Assembly (NCBI RefSeq): GCF_042643355.1
Contig: NZ_JBHRSS010000006.1
Coordinates: 1-64,000, forward strand
Source of the DNA: Salinisphaera aquimarina
GTDB taxonomy: Bacteria; Pseudomonadota; Gammaproteobacteria; Nevskiales; Salinisphaeraceae
Length of the DNA stretch: 64,000 nt
Reading direction: 5' to 3'
Shown here in pieces: positions 34,732 to 43,550 of this stretch. The notes below the pieces were generated by a model. That model was not told the DNA's origin. It did no database searches and was given only the letters and a program-made list of their open reading frames with translations. A program made the translations under genes and the position numbers. Each line of letters starts with the position of its first letter. Position 1 is the first letter of the stretch.

Positions 34732-34988
34732 GGATGGTGACTCCAGGTAATGAACGACTGAGCGCCTGCCGGTGCAGGCGCCTGATGGAAATAACGCGCA
34801 GTACGGTAGCGTACTGTCCCGGCTGCCACAATCGGCGCCGACCGCGTAGCCATTGCCTGTACAGACAACGACCGCTTTCGCGGGTTCGCACCGATCGATA
34901 CCAGCGCGGGTATCGATCGGCATTTTGACAGGCCTCGCACGCCATGCTTATCTACTTCAAGCCTGCAAACAAGCGAGTAGCAAAGCTC

Positions 34989-35948
34989 ATGGCGAAATCA
35001 GCCAACCGTATTACCCGATTGCGCAAGGATATCGATCAACTGCGCAAGAACTATACCGGTGCCTTCGCCTCGGCCAACCGTGCCGTCTACGACGGCATCG
35101 AGAATCTCGCCGAGCACGAGCTTCACGCGATCAAGACCCATTACGAAGAAGCATTCAAGAATCTCAAGACCCTCAAGAAAGGCGGCGCGCCCCGCGAGCT
35201 CGCGGCGCAGCAGCTGGCGATGCTCCAGGAAACCATCGACCGCATCCTCAACAACGCTCGCGAAAGCCTGTCGATTCTGGACGCCACCCGGCGCCAGATC
35301 AGCGCTGAAATTCGCGACAACCTTGAAGGCAGTAGCGCGCGCGCCGAAAGCGCGGTCGAGCAGACCCGCAAGACCGGCCGGAAAGTCGGCCAGGAGGTCG
35401 GCCAGAAAGCCACGACCCGGGCCAGGCAAGCCGGCAACGACACGGTCGCCGAAGCACAGGACGCTGTCGCCGCAGCGCAGCAGACCGGCGCAGCCGCCGT
35501 GGCCAAGACGCGCTCGTCCAGGAGCACGGCAAAGAAACGTGCCCCGAAGAAACCGGCGACCGGGACGGCGAAGAAGACGGCCGCTAGAACAACCGCCAGC
35601 CGGTCGGCCACAAAGACGACCGCAAGCACGCGCCGCAAGAGCACGGCCTCCTCGGCAACGCCCGCCAAGAAGGCGACCGCTGCAAAGAAGAAGACCGGCA
35701 CCACAGCCGGCAAGGCCTCAGCGAACAAGACGGCGAACAAGACGGCGAACAAGACGGCGAACAAGACGGCGAACAAGACGGCGAACAAGACGGCGAACAA
35801 GACGGCGAACAAGACCGCGACTAGCAAGGCCGCCGCGACGACCCCGCGCAAGCGCAAGAGCTCGCCAAAAACACCCGCCGCCGGCAGTGCTGCCGGCTCC
35901 GCATCGACCGACAGCAGCCAGGCTGGCGACAACAGCGCGGGTAGCTGA
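34989..35948 (+). CDS. Phasin-like protein with a histone H1-like Lys/Ala tail
   Basis: The 319-residue protein has an N-terminal, phasin-like coiled-coil domain (about residues 1-150: RNYTGAFASANRAVYDG-type pattern, here KNYTGAFASANRAVYDGIEN, then ELHAIKTHYEEAFKNLK). A long tail (about 165-319) is built almost only of Lys, Ala, Thr, Arg and Ser, like histone H1. The tail holds eight perfect ANKT repeats encoded by a 12-bp tandem array. Phasins coat polyhydroxyalkanoate granules; the basic tail could bind DNA, as PhaM- or PhaF-type phasins do. No PHA synthase is in view. An ATG 15 codons upstream is an alternative start. Confidence 0.78.
   Translation: MAKSANRITRLRKDIDQLRKNYTGAFASANRAVYDGIENLAEHELHAIKTHYEEAFKNLKTLKKGGAPRELAAQQLAMLQETIDRILNNARESLSILDATRRQISAEIRDNLEGSSARAESAVEQTRKTGRKVGQEVGQKATTRARQAGNDTVAEAQDAVAAAQQTGAAAVAKTRSSRSTAKKRAPKKPATGTAKKTAARTTASRSATKTTASTRRKSTASSATPAKKATAAKKKTGTTAGKASANKTANKTANKTANKTANKTANKTANKTANKTATSKAAATTPRKRKSSPKTPAAGSAAGSASTDSSQAGDNSAGS
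35721..35816 (+). repeat. 12-bp tandem repeat, eight units (coding)
   Basis: GCGAACAAGACG is repeated eight times without interruption; only the last base of the final unit differs. Each unit encodes Ala-Asn-Lys-Thr in the phasin-like protein. Near identity at the DNA level, including silent positions, implies recent slippage expansion. Confidence 0.97.
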
Positions 35949-35969
35949 GCGCGTATTCCTGTATCTTGA

Positions 35970-35993
35970 GGCCGCCCCGGAACCGGGCGGCCA
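35970..35993. repeat. Hairpin after the phasin-like gene
   Basis: GGCCGCCC and GGGCGGCC pair around CGGAACC. It lies 21 bp after the stop codon but is not followed by a T-run, so terminator function is uncertain. Confidence 0.45.
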
Positions 35994-36053
35994 GTTCGTA
36001 TGGGCCGTGTCGGACACACGCTCTTTCCGTAATCGCCCACCGTTTTCATCCGC

Positions 36054-36986
36054 ATGCTCGATCTCGCCGACAGCACTCATCTACTGCGCCTGCTCGCGGA
36101 GCCGACTCGCCTGCGGCTGCTGCTGCTGCTGATCGACGAACCGATGACCGTGGCCGAGTTGACCGCGGTCACGCAACTGACGCAGAGCCGCGTATCCAGC
36201 CATCTCGCGCGCCTGCGCGAAGCCCAGCTGGTCCAGGACCGCGCGGTGGCGAACGCCAATTTCTATTCGGTGGACGTGAGCAGCTGGCATCACGACCTGC
36301 GCCCGATGTGGGGCGCACTCGTCGATCAGCTCGACGACACCCAGGTCCATCGCGATCGCGAACAGGCCGCGGAGATCGTGCGTCGGCGCACCGCGCGCAG
36401 CAGCTGGGTCGAGTCGGTCGCCGGCCGGATGGAACGCCAGTATTCGCCAGGCCGGACCTGGGAAGCCATGAGCCGCTCGCTGATCGAGCTGCTGGATCTG
36501 GGCGAAGTACTGGATATTGCCTCCGGCGACGGCGTGCTCGCCGAGCTGCTGTGTCGTCGCGCGGCGTCCGTGACCTGCCTCGACCGCAGCCCGGCGGTGA
36601 TCGAGGCGGCCCGTTCACGCCTGGCCTGTCAAGGCAACGTCGCCTTTGAAATCGGGGACATGCACGCGTTGCCTTTCGCCGATGCCAGTTTTGACCAGGT
36701 GTTCTTGCTGCACGCGCTCAGTTATAGTTCCACCCCTGAAAAGGCGCTCTCGGAAGCCGCGCGCGTGCTCCGACCCGGTGGACGGCTCACGCTGGCGACG
36801 ATCGCACGCCATGATCACGAAGCCACGGTGGCGGCCTATGACCACGTCAATCTGGGATTCGACGTCGCCGACCTGAACCGCTGGCTCACGGCGTCCGGCT
36901 TGCACGTACGCGACTGTGCTGAGAGAGCGCGTGAGCCGCAGCCGCCCTATTTCCACCTGATAACCGCCAGTGCGAGCAAACCATGA
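36054..36986 (+). CDS. ArsR-family regulator fused to a SAM-dependent methyltransferase
   Basis: The 310-residue protein has an ArsR winged helix (about residues 5-85: LLAEPTRLRLLLLL, TVAELTAVTQLTQSRVSSHLARLREAQLV) followed by a class I methyltransferase domain (about 140-270; motif I VLDIASGDGVLAELL, post-I CLDRSP, VLRPGGRLTLATIA). Fusions of this type occur near methionine-cycle genes, where they are thought to sense S-adenosyl compounds; no methionine genes adjoin it here. No arsenic or metal Cys motif is present in the ArsR part. The 3' end overlaps the frame of the next gene. Confidence 0.87.
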   Translation: MLDLADSTHLLRLLAEPTRLRLLLLLIDEPMTVAELTAVTQLTQSRVSSHLARLREAQLVQDRAVANANFYSVDVSSWHHDLRPMWGALVDQLDDTQVHRDREQAAEIVRRRTARSSWVESVAGRMERQYSPGRTWEAMSRSLIELLDLGEVLDIASGDGVLAELLCRRAASVTCLDRSPAVIEAARSRLACQGNVAFEIGDMHALPFADASFDQVFLLHALSYSSTPEKALSEAARVLRPGGRLTLATIARHDHEATVAAYDHVNLGFDVADLNRWLTASGLHVRDCAERAREPQPPYFHLITASASKP

Positions 36987-37095
36987 CCACGCCAGACGCA
37001 CGCGCTATCGCCCCCGTTCGATGCTGCAACACACGTGCGGGAACGCGTCGCGGGTGAGTCAAACTCGCGCGACCCCGAGCCGGCCGACCCGCCGG

Positions 37096-37800
37096 ATGTC
37101 AAGACTGATCGCCGGCGCCATATGGTTTGCGCTGATGATCGCGGCGCTGATCTGGATCTATGTTCAGGGGCTGTCGATCCGCGAGATCATGCGGTTCGTC
37201 TACGACTACGTGGTCGACAACCCGATTGCGCCGGTGATCTATATCGTCATCTACGGGCTGCGCTCGTTCACGTTCTTCCCCGCCATGTGGCTCACGGTTG
37301 CTGCGGGCAGTCTGTTCGGCTTCGTGCCCGGGCTGATCTTTGCGCTGATCGGAGAAAATCTGTCGGCGAACACCGCTTATGCACTGGCGCGCTTCTTTCG
37401 TCGCGACGGCGACGCCAAGGAAGCCAGCAACCCCAGGATCGCGGCGTTCCGGCGGCTGCTCGTGGAGCAGGCATTTCCGACCACCGTGGTGTTGCGGGCC
37501 TCGTTCCTGCCCTTCGATCTGGTCAACTATGCCTGTGGCCTGCTGCGCGTGCCCTGGGTGCCCTATAGCCTGGCCAGTCTGGTCGGCATGCTGCCGCCGA
37601 TGATCACGTTCGTGAGCTTCGGCGCGACGGTGAATCTGCCGGATCTGCTCAGTCAGGACAATTTCTCGCCCGAGCAACTGATCGACAGCAAACAGCTGAT
37701 GATCTCCGGCGGATTGCTCGTCGCCAGCGCGGTAATTGCCTTTTTTGCCCATCGTCGGCGCAAGAAACTCGCAGACACCGCTTCACAGCGCATGAATTGA
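37096..37800 (+). CDS. TVP38/TMEM64 (VTT-domain) membrane protein
   Basis: The protein is 234 residues from MSRLIAG, with about five to six membrane helices. The VTT core is visible: YGLRSFTFFPAMWLTVAAGSLFG near residues 52-75 (in two stretches), ENLSANTAYALARFF near 89, and RASFLPFDLVNYACGLLRVPW near 132-155. Family members are proposed lipid scramblases or transporters. The start is uncertain: the frame is open up to 36970 and no strong ribosome site is visible. The chosen Met begins the first helix with a basic flank. Confidence 0.8.
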   Translation: MSRLIAGAIWFALMIAALIWIYVQGLSIREIMRFVYDYVVDNPIAPVIYIVIYGLRSFTFFPAMWLTVAAGSLFGFVPGLIFALIGENLSANTAYALARFFRRDGDAKEASNPRIAAFRRLLVEQAFPTTVVLRASFLPFDLVNYACGLLRVPWVPYSLASLVGMLPPMITFVSFGATVNLPDLLSQDNFSPEQLIDSKQLMISGGLLVASAVIAFFAHRRRKKLADTASQRMN

Positions 37801-37854
37801 CGCGCTCTTGCGGGCTTTGTAGCCTGCTTAAGTATCTATAATTCGGGGGAACGA

Positions 37855-38358
37855 ATGCGCTATCTGCTGGGGCTGATCGTCGGTCTGGCCGCGCTGTGGC
37901 TGTTGCTGTCGGGCCACTATTCCCCGCTGCTGCTGGGTCTGGGCGGCCTGTCCTGCCTGTTCACCGCGTATATCTGTCATCGCATGCGCTTGATCGACGC
38001 CGAGACCGTGCCCCTGCACATGCTCCATCGCCTGCCCGGCTACCTGTTTTGGCTTGGCCTCGAGATTGCCAAATCCAACTGGGACGTGGCCCAGCGTATT
38101 CTGCGTCCGGGTCGGCATATCTCGCCGACCATGATCACGCTTCGCGCCCGCCAGCAGAGCCAGCTCGGGCAGGTGATCTTCGCCAATTCCATCACCCTGA
38201 CCCCCGGCACGGTGACCGTCGGGCTGCGCGGCGGCGTCGCCGAAGTACACGCCCTGACCGAAGACAACGCCCGCGACATGGAAGGCGGGGAAATGGACAA
38301 GCGCGTCCGCGCGCTGGAATCGGGCGGCGCCTCGTCCGCCACCGCCGAAAGGACATAG
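37855..38358 (+). CDS. mrpE: Mrp/Mnh antiporter subunit E
   Basis: The 167-residue protein opens the antiporter operon. It has two N-terminal membrane helices and the MrpE signature: PGYLFWLGLEIAKSNWDVAQRIL, then FANSITLTPGTVTVGL. GGGGGA precedes the ATG. The short C-terminal tail after residue 140 is charged. MrpE is needed for assembly or activity of the multisubunit sodium/proton antiporter. Confidence 0.93.
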   Translation: MRYLLGLIVGLAALWLLLSGHYSPLLLGLGGLSCLFTAYICHRMRLIDAETVPLHMLHRLPGYLFWLGLEIAKSNWDVAQRILRPGRHISPTMITLRARQQSQLGQVIFANSITLTPGTVTVGLRGGVAEVHALTEDNARDMEGGEMDKRVRALESGGASSATAERT

Positions 38359-38361
38359 CGC

Positions 38362-38649
38362 ATGTTTTTTGCCGCGATCATCGGTGTGGCCGTCACCATG
38401 CTGCTCCTGCTCATCCGTGCGCTGCTGGGCCCTTCGGCCTATGACCGCATCCTGGCCATCAATCTGTTCGGCACCAAGACCGTGCTGTTCGTGGCGGTGC
38501 TCGGCTTTCTCAACGGGCGACCGGAGTTCCTCGATCTTGGCCTGATCTATGCGTTGATCAACTTCATTGGCACCATCGCGGTACTCAAATTCATGCAGTA
38601 CGGCGATCTCGGCTGGGATGAAGCCAGCAAGGACGAGCCGGATGTCTGA
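38362..38649 (+). CDS. mrpF: Mrp/Mnh antiporter subunit F
   Basis: This is a 95-residue protein with three membrane helices, of typical MrpF length. The family segment RALLGPSAYDRILAINLFGTKTVLF spans residues 15-40 (RALLGPSAYDRILA then INLFGTK). It follows mrpE by 3 bp. Confidence 0.93.
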   Translation: MFFAAIIGVAVTMLLLLIRALLGPSAYDRILAINLFGTKTVLFVAVLGFLNGRPEFLDLGLIYALINFIGTIAVLKFMQYGDLGWDEASKDEPDV

Positions 38650-38679
38650 TCGAGTGCACCAAGACACGACGGAACAGGC

Positions 38680-39009
38680 ATGACCCTTGTCATCGACATA
38701 CTCAGTTGGGCGTTGCTGCTCGGCGGCGCGGTGTTCGGCATCATCGGCGGCATCGGTATTCTGCGGATGCCCGATTTCTATACCCGCATGCACGCCGCGT
38801 CGATCACCGATACCGCCGGCATGACGCTGATGATGGCGGGTCTCATCCTGCAGTCCGGCTTCACGCTGGTCACCGCCAAGCTGGTCTTCATCATGGTTTT
38901 CCTGATGATCACCAGCCCGACCGCCACGCATGCGCTGGCACGCGCGGCGCTGCACGACGGCGTCGAGCCGCTGCTCGATCACGACAAGCGCGAAGGCGGC
39001 GGCTCATGA
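38680..39009 (+). CDS. mrpG: Mrp/Mnh antiporter subunit G
   Basis: The 109-residue protein has three membrane helices and the MrpG signature GIGILRMPDFYTRMHAASITDT (residues 24-45, shown in family order GILRMPDFYTRMHA, then ASITDT), then ITSPTATHALARAAL. The stop overlaps the next gene's start by 4 bp (ATGA). Confidence 0.93.
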   Translation: MTLVIDILSWALLLGGAVFGIIGGIGILRMPDFYTRMHAASITDTAGMTLMMAGLILQSGFTLVTAKLVFIMVFLMITSPTATHALARAALHDGVEPLLDHDKREGGGS

Positions 39010-39593
39010 CAACCGATATCGTGCTCAACGTCCTGCTGCTGGTGTTTCTGGTGATCACCGGCCTGGCGATCGCGCGCCTGCGCAATCTGTTCCCGGTGGC
39101 CATGCTCACCGGCCTGTACAGCCTGCTGTCGGCGAGCCTGTTCACGCTGCTCGACGCCGTCGACGTAGCCCTGACCGAGGCCGCCGTCGGTGCGGGCGTG
39201 ACCACCGTTCTGTTTCTGGCCACTTTCGGCCTCACCCGCGCCCGCGAAAAAGAGGTGCCCACCTCGCGCGCCGTCATCGGCCTGGTCGTGACCAGCCTGA
39301 CCGGCGCGGTGCTGATCTATGCCAGTCTCGACATGCCGCACTTCGGCGCCGCCGATACGCCGGTCCAGAATCATCCCCTGCGCGAACGCTATCTGGAGAC
39401 CGTCAAGACCGAAATCGACGTGCCCAACACCGTCACCGCAGTACTCGGCAGCTATCGTGGCTACGACACGCTCGGCGAAGTCACCGTCATTCTTACCGCC
39501 GGCATCGGCGTGCTGATGCTGCTCGGCGTGAGCCGCCGCCGCAAGGACCATAGCCGTCACGACGGCCAAAGCGACAAGAAGGATCGCTCCTGA
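39006..39593 (+). CDS. MrpA C-terminal-type subunit (DUF4040/MbhD plus MbhE-like)
   Basis: The 195-residue membrane protein has a first part (about 1-90) resembling DUF4040/MbhD: RNLFPVAMLTGLYSLLSASLF, then TEAAVGAGVTTVLFLATFGLT, shown here in short pieces. The C-terminal part has the MbhE/MrpA-tail motif DVPNTVTAVLGSYRGYDTLGE. In canonical Mrp these domains are fused to the end of the large MrpA subunit; here they form a separate gene, as in Mbh-like and some Mrp variants. It overlaps mrpG and the mrpB-type gene by single stop/start junctions. Confidence 0.85.
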   Translation: MTTDIVLNVLLLVFLVITGLAIARLRNLFPVAMLTGLYSLLSASLFTLLDAVDVALTEAAVGAGVTTVLFLATFGLTRAREKEVPTSRAVIGLVVTSLTGAVLIYASLDMPHFGAADTPVQNHPLRERYLETVKTEIDVPNTVTAVLGSYRGYDTLGEVTVILTAGIGVLMLLGVSRRRKDHSRHDGQSDKKDRS

Positions 39594-40024
39594 TGCGCGA
39601 GCACACCATTCTGCGCGTGATCACTAAGATCCTGATCGCGCCGATCATCATCTTTGCCCTGTACGTGCAGTTTCACGGCGATTACAGCCCGGGCGGCGGC
39701 TTCCAGGCCGGGGTGATCTTCGCCGCGGCGATCATTCTCTATGCCCTGATCTTCGGCCTGGCCGAGGCGCGCCGCGCGGTGCCGCCCGGCCTGCTGCGCG
39801 TGACCGGGGCGCTGGGCGTGCTCACCTATGCCGGCACCGGCGTGGCCTGTCTGCTCAACGGCGGCAATTTCCTCGACTACGACTATCTCGCCCATAACGC
39901 CATTCACGGCCAGCACTACGGCCTGTTGCTGGTCGAATTCGGTGTGGGCATGACCGTGGTGTCGGTGATCACGTCGATCTTCTATGTGTTCGCCGGACGC
40001 GGGCGCCGCGGAGACGGCGCATGA
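39593..40024 (+). CDS. mrpB: Mrp/Mnh antiporter subunit B
   Basis: The 143-residue protein has four membrane helices and the MrpB signature FHGDYSPGGGFQAGVIFAAA (residues 27-46), plus GQHYGLLLVEFGVGMTVV. It overlaps the start of mrpC by 4 bp. Confidence 0.93.
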   Translation: MREHTILRVITKILIAPIIIFALYVQFHGDYSPGGGFQAGVIFAAAIILYALIFGLAEARRAVPPGLLRVTGALGVLTYAGTGVACLLNGGNFLDYDYLAHNAIHGQHYGLLLVEFGVGMTVVSVITSIFYVFAGRGRRGDGA

Positions 40025-40581
40025 GCCCTGCCACACTCGTCGACAGCTTTTTCGGGCTGTTCAACTACTGGATCGTGATCGCGCTGATGATGATCGGTTT
40101 CTATACCGTCATCGCCCACGACAATCTGGTGAAGAAACTCATCGGTTTGAACCTGTTCCAGACCTCGGTGTTCATCTTCTATATCAGCATGGGCAAGATC
40201 ACTGGCTCCACCGCGCCGATTCTCATCCACGGCGCCGCCGGCGATCAGGCGCTCTACGCGCATCCGCTGCCGCATGTGCTGATTCTGACCGCGATCGTGG
40301 TGGGCGTGTCGACCACGGCGCTGGGGCTGGCGCTGGTGGTACGTATCCACGAGGCCTACGGCAGCATCGAGGAAGACGACGTACTGGCCGCCGATTTCGA
40401 AACCCGGGACGCGGAAGCGCAGACCGAGGAGCAGCGCAGCGAACGCGCGAAAGCGCGTCTGCAGGCCCGGGCGCGCGACGACTACGACGACGGCCATGAA
40501 GAGCACGAGCCGGATTCGAACAAGGCCGATAGGAACGACGACGCCGACGACGCGCGAGCGTCGAAGGGACCGCCGCGATGA
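40021..40581 (+). CDS. mrpC: Mrp/Mnh antiporter subunit C (NuoK-like) with a charged C-terminal extension
   Basis: Residues 1-115 are the NuoK-like core with three helices (GFYTVIAHDNLVKKLIGLNL near 22-41, HVLILTAIVVGVSTTALGLAL near 86-106, with the conserved Glu on HEAYGS following). Residues 116-186 are a hydrophilic, mostly acidic and Arg-rich extension (EEDDVLAADFETRDAEAQ..., DDGHEEHEPD) not found in ordinary MrpC of about 115 residues. The gene overlaps its neighbours by 4 bp on both sides, so the tail is genuinely in frame before the next start. Confidence 0.9.
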   Translation: MSPATLVDSFFGLFNYWIVIALMMIGFYTVIAHDNLVKKLIGLNLFQTSVFIFYISMGKITGSTAPILIHGAAGDQALYAHPLPHVLILTAIVVGVSTTALGLALVVRIHEAYGSIEEDDVLAADFETRDAEAQTEEQRSERAKARLQARARDDYDDGHEEHEPDSNKADRNDDADDARASKGPPR

Positions 40582-42068
40582 TCACACACTTCTTCACCCA
40601 GATGCCGGCGCTGGTGATCGTCCTGCCGTTGCTGGCCGCGCCGCTGTGCGTGCTGTTTCATCGTGGCGCGCTGGCCTGGTTCATCTACCTGATCACCAGT
40701 TGGGCCTGCTTCGGGATCGCCTTCCTGCTGTATGTGCAGGTCAAGGTCGGCGGGCCGATCAGTTATGCCATGGGTGGCTGGGCGCCGCCGTTCGGCATCG
40801 AACTGCGTCTGGACGGGCTCAGCTCGATCGTGCTGCTGCTGGTCACCGGCATGGCCTCGATCAGCGCCATTTATGCCCGCGCCAGCGTGATCGCCGAGAT
40901 CGCGCGCGAGCGCGCCTATCTGTTCTATGCCGGCATGCTGCTGTGTTTCTGTGGCCTGCTCGGCATCACGATCACCGGCGATGCCTTCAATCTGTTCGTG
41001 TTTCTGGAGATCTCGTCGCTGTCGTCCTACGGACTGATCGCCATGGGCCCCAAGCGTCGCGCCCTGCTGTCGGCGTTCCAGTATCTGATCATGGGCACCA
41101 TCGGCGGCACCTTTCTGCTGATCGGCATCGGTTTTCTCTACATGATGACCGGCAGCCTCAATATGGCGGATATCGCCAGCCGCCTGCCCGACGTGGCGCA
41201 TACGCGTACCGTCGAGGCCGGGCTGGCATTTATCGTGGTCGGCGCCAGCCTCAAGCTGGCCCTGTTTCCGCTGCATGTGTGGCTACCCAACGCCTATACC
41301 TATGCGCCCTCCAGCGTGAGCGTGTTCATCTCCGCGACCGCGACCAAGGTGGCGGTCTATGCGCTGATGCGTTTCCTGTTCACGGTATTCGGCGCCGCCT
41401 ATGTGTTCGGCGAATTGCCGGTGGGCAGGATTCTGATCCTGCTGTCGGTCGTTGCCATGCTGTCGGGCTCGATGGCCGCCATCTTCCAGACCGACGTCAA
41501 GCGCATGCTGGCCTGGTCGAGCATCGCCCAGATCGGCTATATCGTGATGGGTTTCGCGCTGGCCAGCGTGGCCGGCATTACCGCCTCGATCGTGCATATC
41601 GTCAATCACGGCGTCATCAAGGGCGCGCTGTTCATGGCCGCGGGCGCGCTGTTCTGGCGCATGCGCGCGATCTCGATCAATGATATCGCCGGCCTGGGTC
41701 GTTGCATGCCCTGGACCTCGGCGGCGTTCGTGGCCGCCGGCCTGAGCCTGATCGGCGTGCCAGCCACCGCCGGCTTCATCAGCAAATGGGTGCTGCTGCA
41801 GGCCGTACTCGAGAACGATCACTACTGGCTCGCCGCGGCAATCCTCGTGAGCTCGCTCATGGCGCTGGTCTATATCGGACGCGTAGTCGAGTCGCTGTAT
41901 TTTCGCGAAGCGCCGGAGCATCGGCCGACGCCGGGCGAGGCGCCGCTGTCCATGATCGCCGCGACCTGGACGCTGGTGCTGGTCAATGTCGCCCTCGGCC
42001 TCTACGCCGCGCCGCTCATCGACGCGGCCCACCGGGCCGCGACCGCGCTGCTGGGAGCGCAATCATGA
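40578..42068 (+). CDS. mrpD: Mrp/Mnh antiporter-like subunit D, first copy
   Basis: The 496-residue protein of the NuoL/M/N-MrpD family has about 14 membrane helices. The conserved Glu is in NLFVFLEISSLSSYG near residue 142 and the key Lys in GASLKLALFPLHVWLPNAY near 225. KRMLAWSSIAQIGYI (near 308) and FMAAGALFW mark the discontinuous-helix region. It is expected to be an ion-translocating module. The ATG overlaps the mrpC stop. Confidence 0.93.
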   Translation: MITHFFTQMPALVIVLPLLAAPLCVLFHRGALAWFIYLITSWACFGIAFLLYVQVKVGGPISYAMGGWAPPFGIELRLDGLSSIVLLLVTGMASISAIYARASVIAEIARERAYLFYAGMLLCFCGLLGITITGDAFNLFVFLEISSLSSYGLIAMGPKRRALLSAFQYLIMGTIGGTFLLIGIGFLYMMTGSLNMADIASRLPDVAHTRTVEAGLAFIVVGASLKLALFPLHVWLPNAYTYAPSSVSVFISATATKVAVYALMRFLFTVFGAAYVFGELPVGRILILLSVVAMLSGSMAAIFQTDVKRMLAWSSIAQIGYIVMGFALASVAGITASIVHIVNHGVIKGALFMAAGALFWRMRAISINDIAGLGRCMPWTSAAFVAAGLSLIGVPATAGFISKWVLLQAVLENDHYWLAAAILVSSLMALVYIGRVVESLYFREAPEHRPTPGEAPLSMIAATWTLVLVNVALGLYAAPLIDAAHRAATALLGAQS

Positions 42069-43525
42069 GTGCGCTCTGGCTGGGCCTGCTGGTCGCGCTG
42101 CCTACGGTGATGAGTCTCGCCGTCGCCGCCACCGGTCGCTGGCCGAATCTGCGCGAGGGCATCAGCGTCGCCACCGCCATCGCGCTGTTTCTCGGCGTGG
42201 CATCGTTCATCGGCCCGGTCACCGACGGCCTGCGACCGACCCTGACCCTGTTCGAGATTCTGCCGGGCCTGGGGCTGACCTTCACCCTCGAGCCGATCGG
42301 CCTGCTGTTCGCACTGGTGGCCTCCAGTCTGTGGTCACTGACCACGGTCTATGCCGCCGGCTACATGCGCGGCAACAACGAGCATGCACAGACCCGATTC
42401 TTCGTCTGCTTCGCGATATCGATCTCGGCGGCCATCGGTATCGCCTTCTCCGGCAATCTGCTGACCCTGTTCCTCTTCTACGAGATGCTCACGCTGTCGA
42501 CCTATCCGCTGGTCACCCACCACGGCGATGTCGAATCGCGCAACAGCGGGCGCGTCTATCTGGGTATCCTGCTGACCACGTCAATCGGCTTCTTTCTGCC
42601 GGCCATCGTGGTCACCTATCTGCTCACCGGGAGCATCACCTTCACCGACGGTGGCCTGATGAGCGGCGCCGGTCTGGGCGTGGTCGGCGCAGCGGTGCTG
42701 TATGCGCTGTTTCTCTACGGCACCGGCAAGGCCGCGCTGATGCCGTTTCATCGCTGGCTGCCCGCGGCGATGGTGGCGCCGACGCCGGTTTCGGCACTGC
42801 TGCACGCGGTCGCGGTGGTCAAGGCGGGCGTGTTCATCGTGCTCAAGCTCACGGTGTACGTATTCGGGGTGGATTTTCTCGCCCACAGCGGTGCCGCCGA
42901 GCCGATGATGTGGATCGCCGCGATCACGATTCTCGCCGCCTCCCTGATCGCGATGACGCGCGACAATCTCAAGGCGCGGCTGGCCTATTCCACGGTCAGC
43001 CAGTTGTCTTACATCGTGCTCGGCGCGACCATGGCGTCGAGTCTGGGCATCCTGGGCGGTTCGATGCATATCGCCATGCACGCCTTTGCCAAGATCACGC
43101 TGTTCTTCTGTGCCGGCGCAATCTACACGGCCAGTCATCGCAAGAACGTCAGCGACCTGGACGGCCTGGGCTATGCCATGCCGGTCACGTTCTCGGCCTT
43201 CTTCATCGCCTCGCTGTCGCTGATCGGTATTCCGCCGATGGGCGGCACCTGGAGCAAGTGGTATCTCATGGAAGGCGCGGCCAGCAGCGGACATACCGTG
43301 CTGATCTGCGTACTGGCGATCAGCTCCCTGCTCAATATCGTGTATCTGCTGGAGATTCCCACGCGCGCGTTCTTCCACAACCCGCGCCCGGATACCCCGC
43401 GACACTGGGCCGAGGCGCCGTGGGCCTGCGTGATACCGCTTTCGATTACCGCGGCCGCCTGCATCCTGTGGTTCATCTATCCGTTGCCGTTCCTGGAATT
43501 GCTCGCGCCCTGGGCACCGCGATGA
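42065..43525 (+). CDS. Antiporter-like subunit (NuoL/MrpD family), second copy
   Basis: The 486-residue membrane protein carries the proton-channel signature residues: Glu in LLTLFLFYEMLTLSTYPLV near residue 140 and Lys/His in LYGTGKAALMPFHRWLPAAM near 218-237. TPVSALLHAVAVVKAGVF follows near 243. It takes the place of the MrpA N-terminal antiporter module in canonical complexes but lacks the MrpA C-terminal part, which is a separate gene at 39006-39593. It starts 4 bp inside the end of the first D subunit gene. Confidence 0.92.
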   Translation: MSALWLGLLVALPTVMSLAVAATGRWPNLREGISVATAIALFLGVASFIGPVTDGLRPTLTLFEILPGLGLTFTLEPIGLLFALVASSLWSLTTVYAAGYMRGNNEHAQTRFFVCFAISISAAIGIAFSGNLLTLFLFYEMLTLSTYPLVTHHGDVESRNSGRVYLGILLTTSIGFFLPAIVVTYLLTGSITFTDGGLMSGAGLGVVGAAVLYALFLYGTGKAALMPFHRWLPAAMVAPTPVSALLHAVAVVKAGVFIVLKLTVYVFGVDFLAHSGAAEPMMWIAAITILAASLIAMTRDNLKARLAYSTVSQLSYIVLGATMASSLGILGGSMHIAMHAFAKITLFFCAGAIYTASHRKNVSDLDGLGYAMPVTFSAFFIASLSLIGIPPMGGTWSKWYLMEGAASSGHTVLICVLAISSLLNIVYLLEIPTRAFFHNPRPDTPRHWAEAPWACVIPLSITAAACILWFIYPLPFLELLAPWAPR

Positions 43526-43550
43526 AACAGGCCAACGAGGACTCTTCGTC

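Noticed and set aside
35721..35816. Regular 12-bp repeats that might suggest a CRISPR or noncoding array
   Set aside because: There are no spacers; units are contiguous and keep the reading frame of the phasin-like protein (ANKT repeats).
34989..35948. Polyhydroxyalkanoate gene cluster
   Set aside because: Only the phasin-like gene is present; no synthase, depolymerase or reductase of that pathway was seen nearby.
37837..37842. TATAAT just before mrpE as a promoter
   Set aside because: The start of transcription would fall at or after the ribosome site and no matching -35 is seen at 17 bp.
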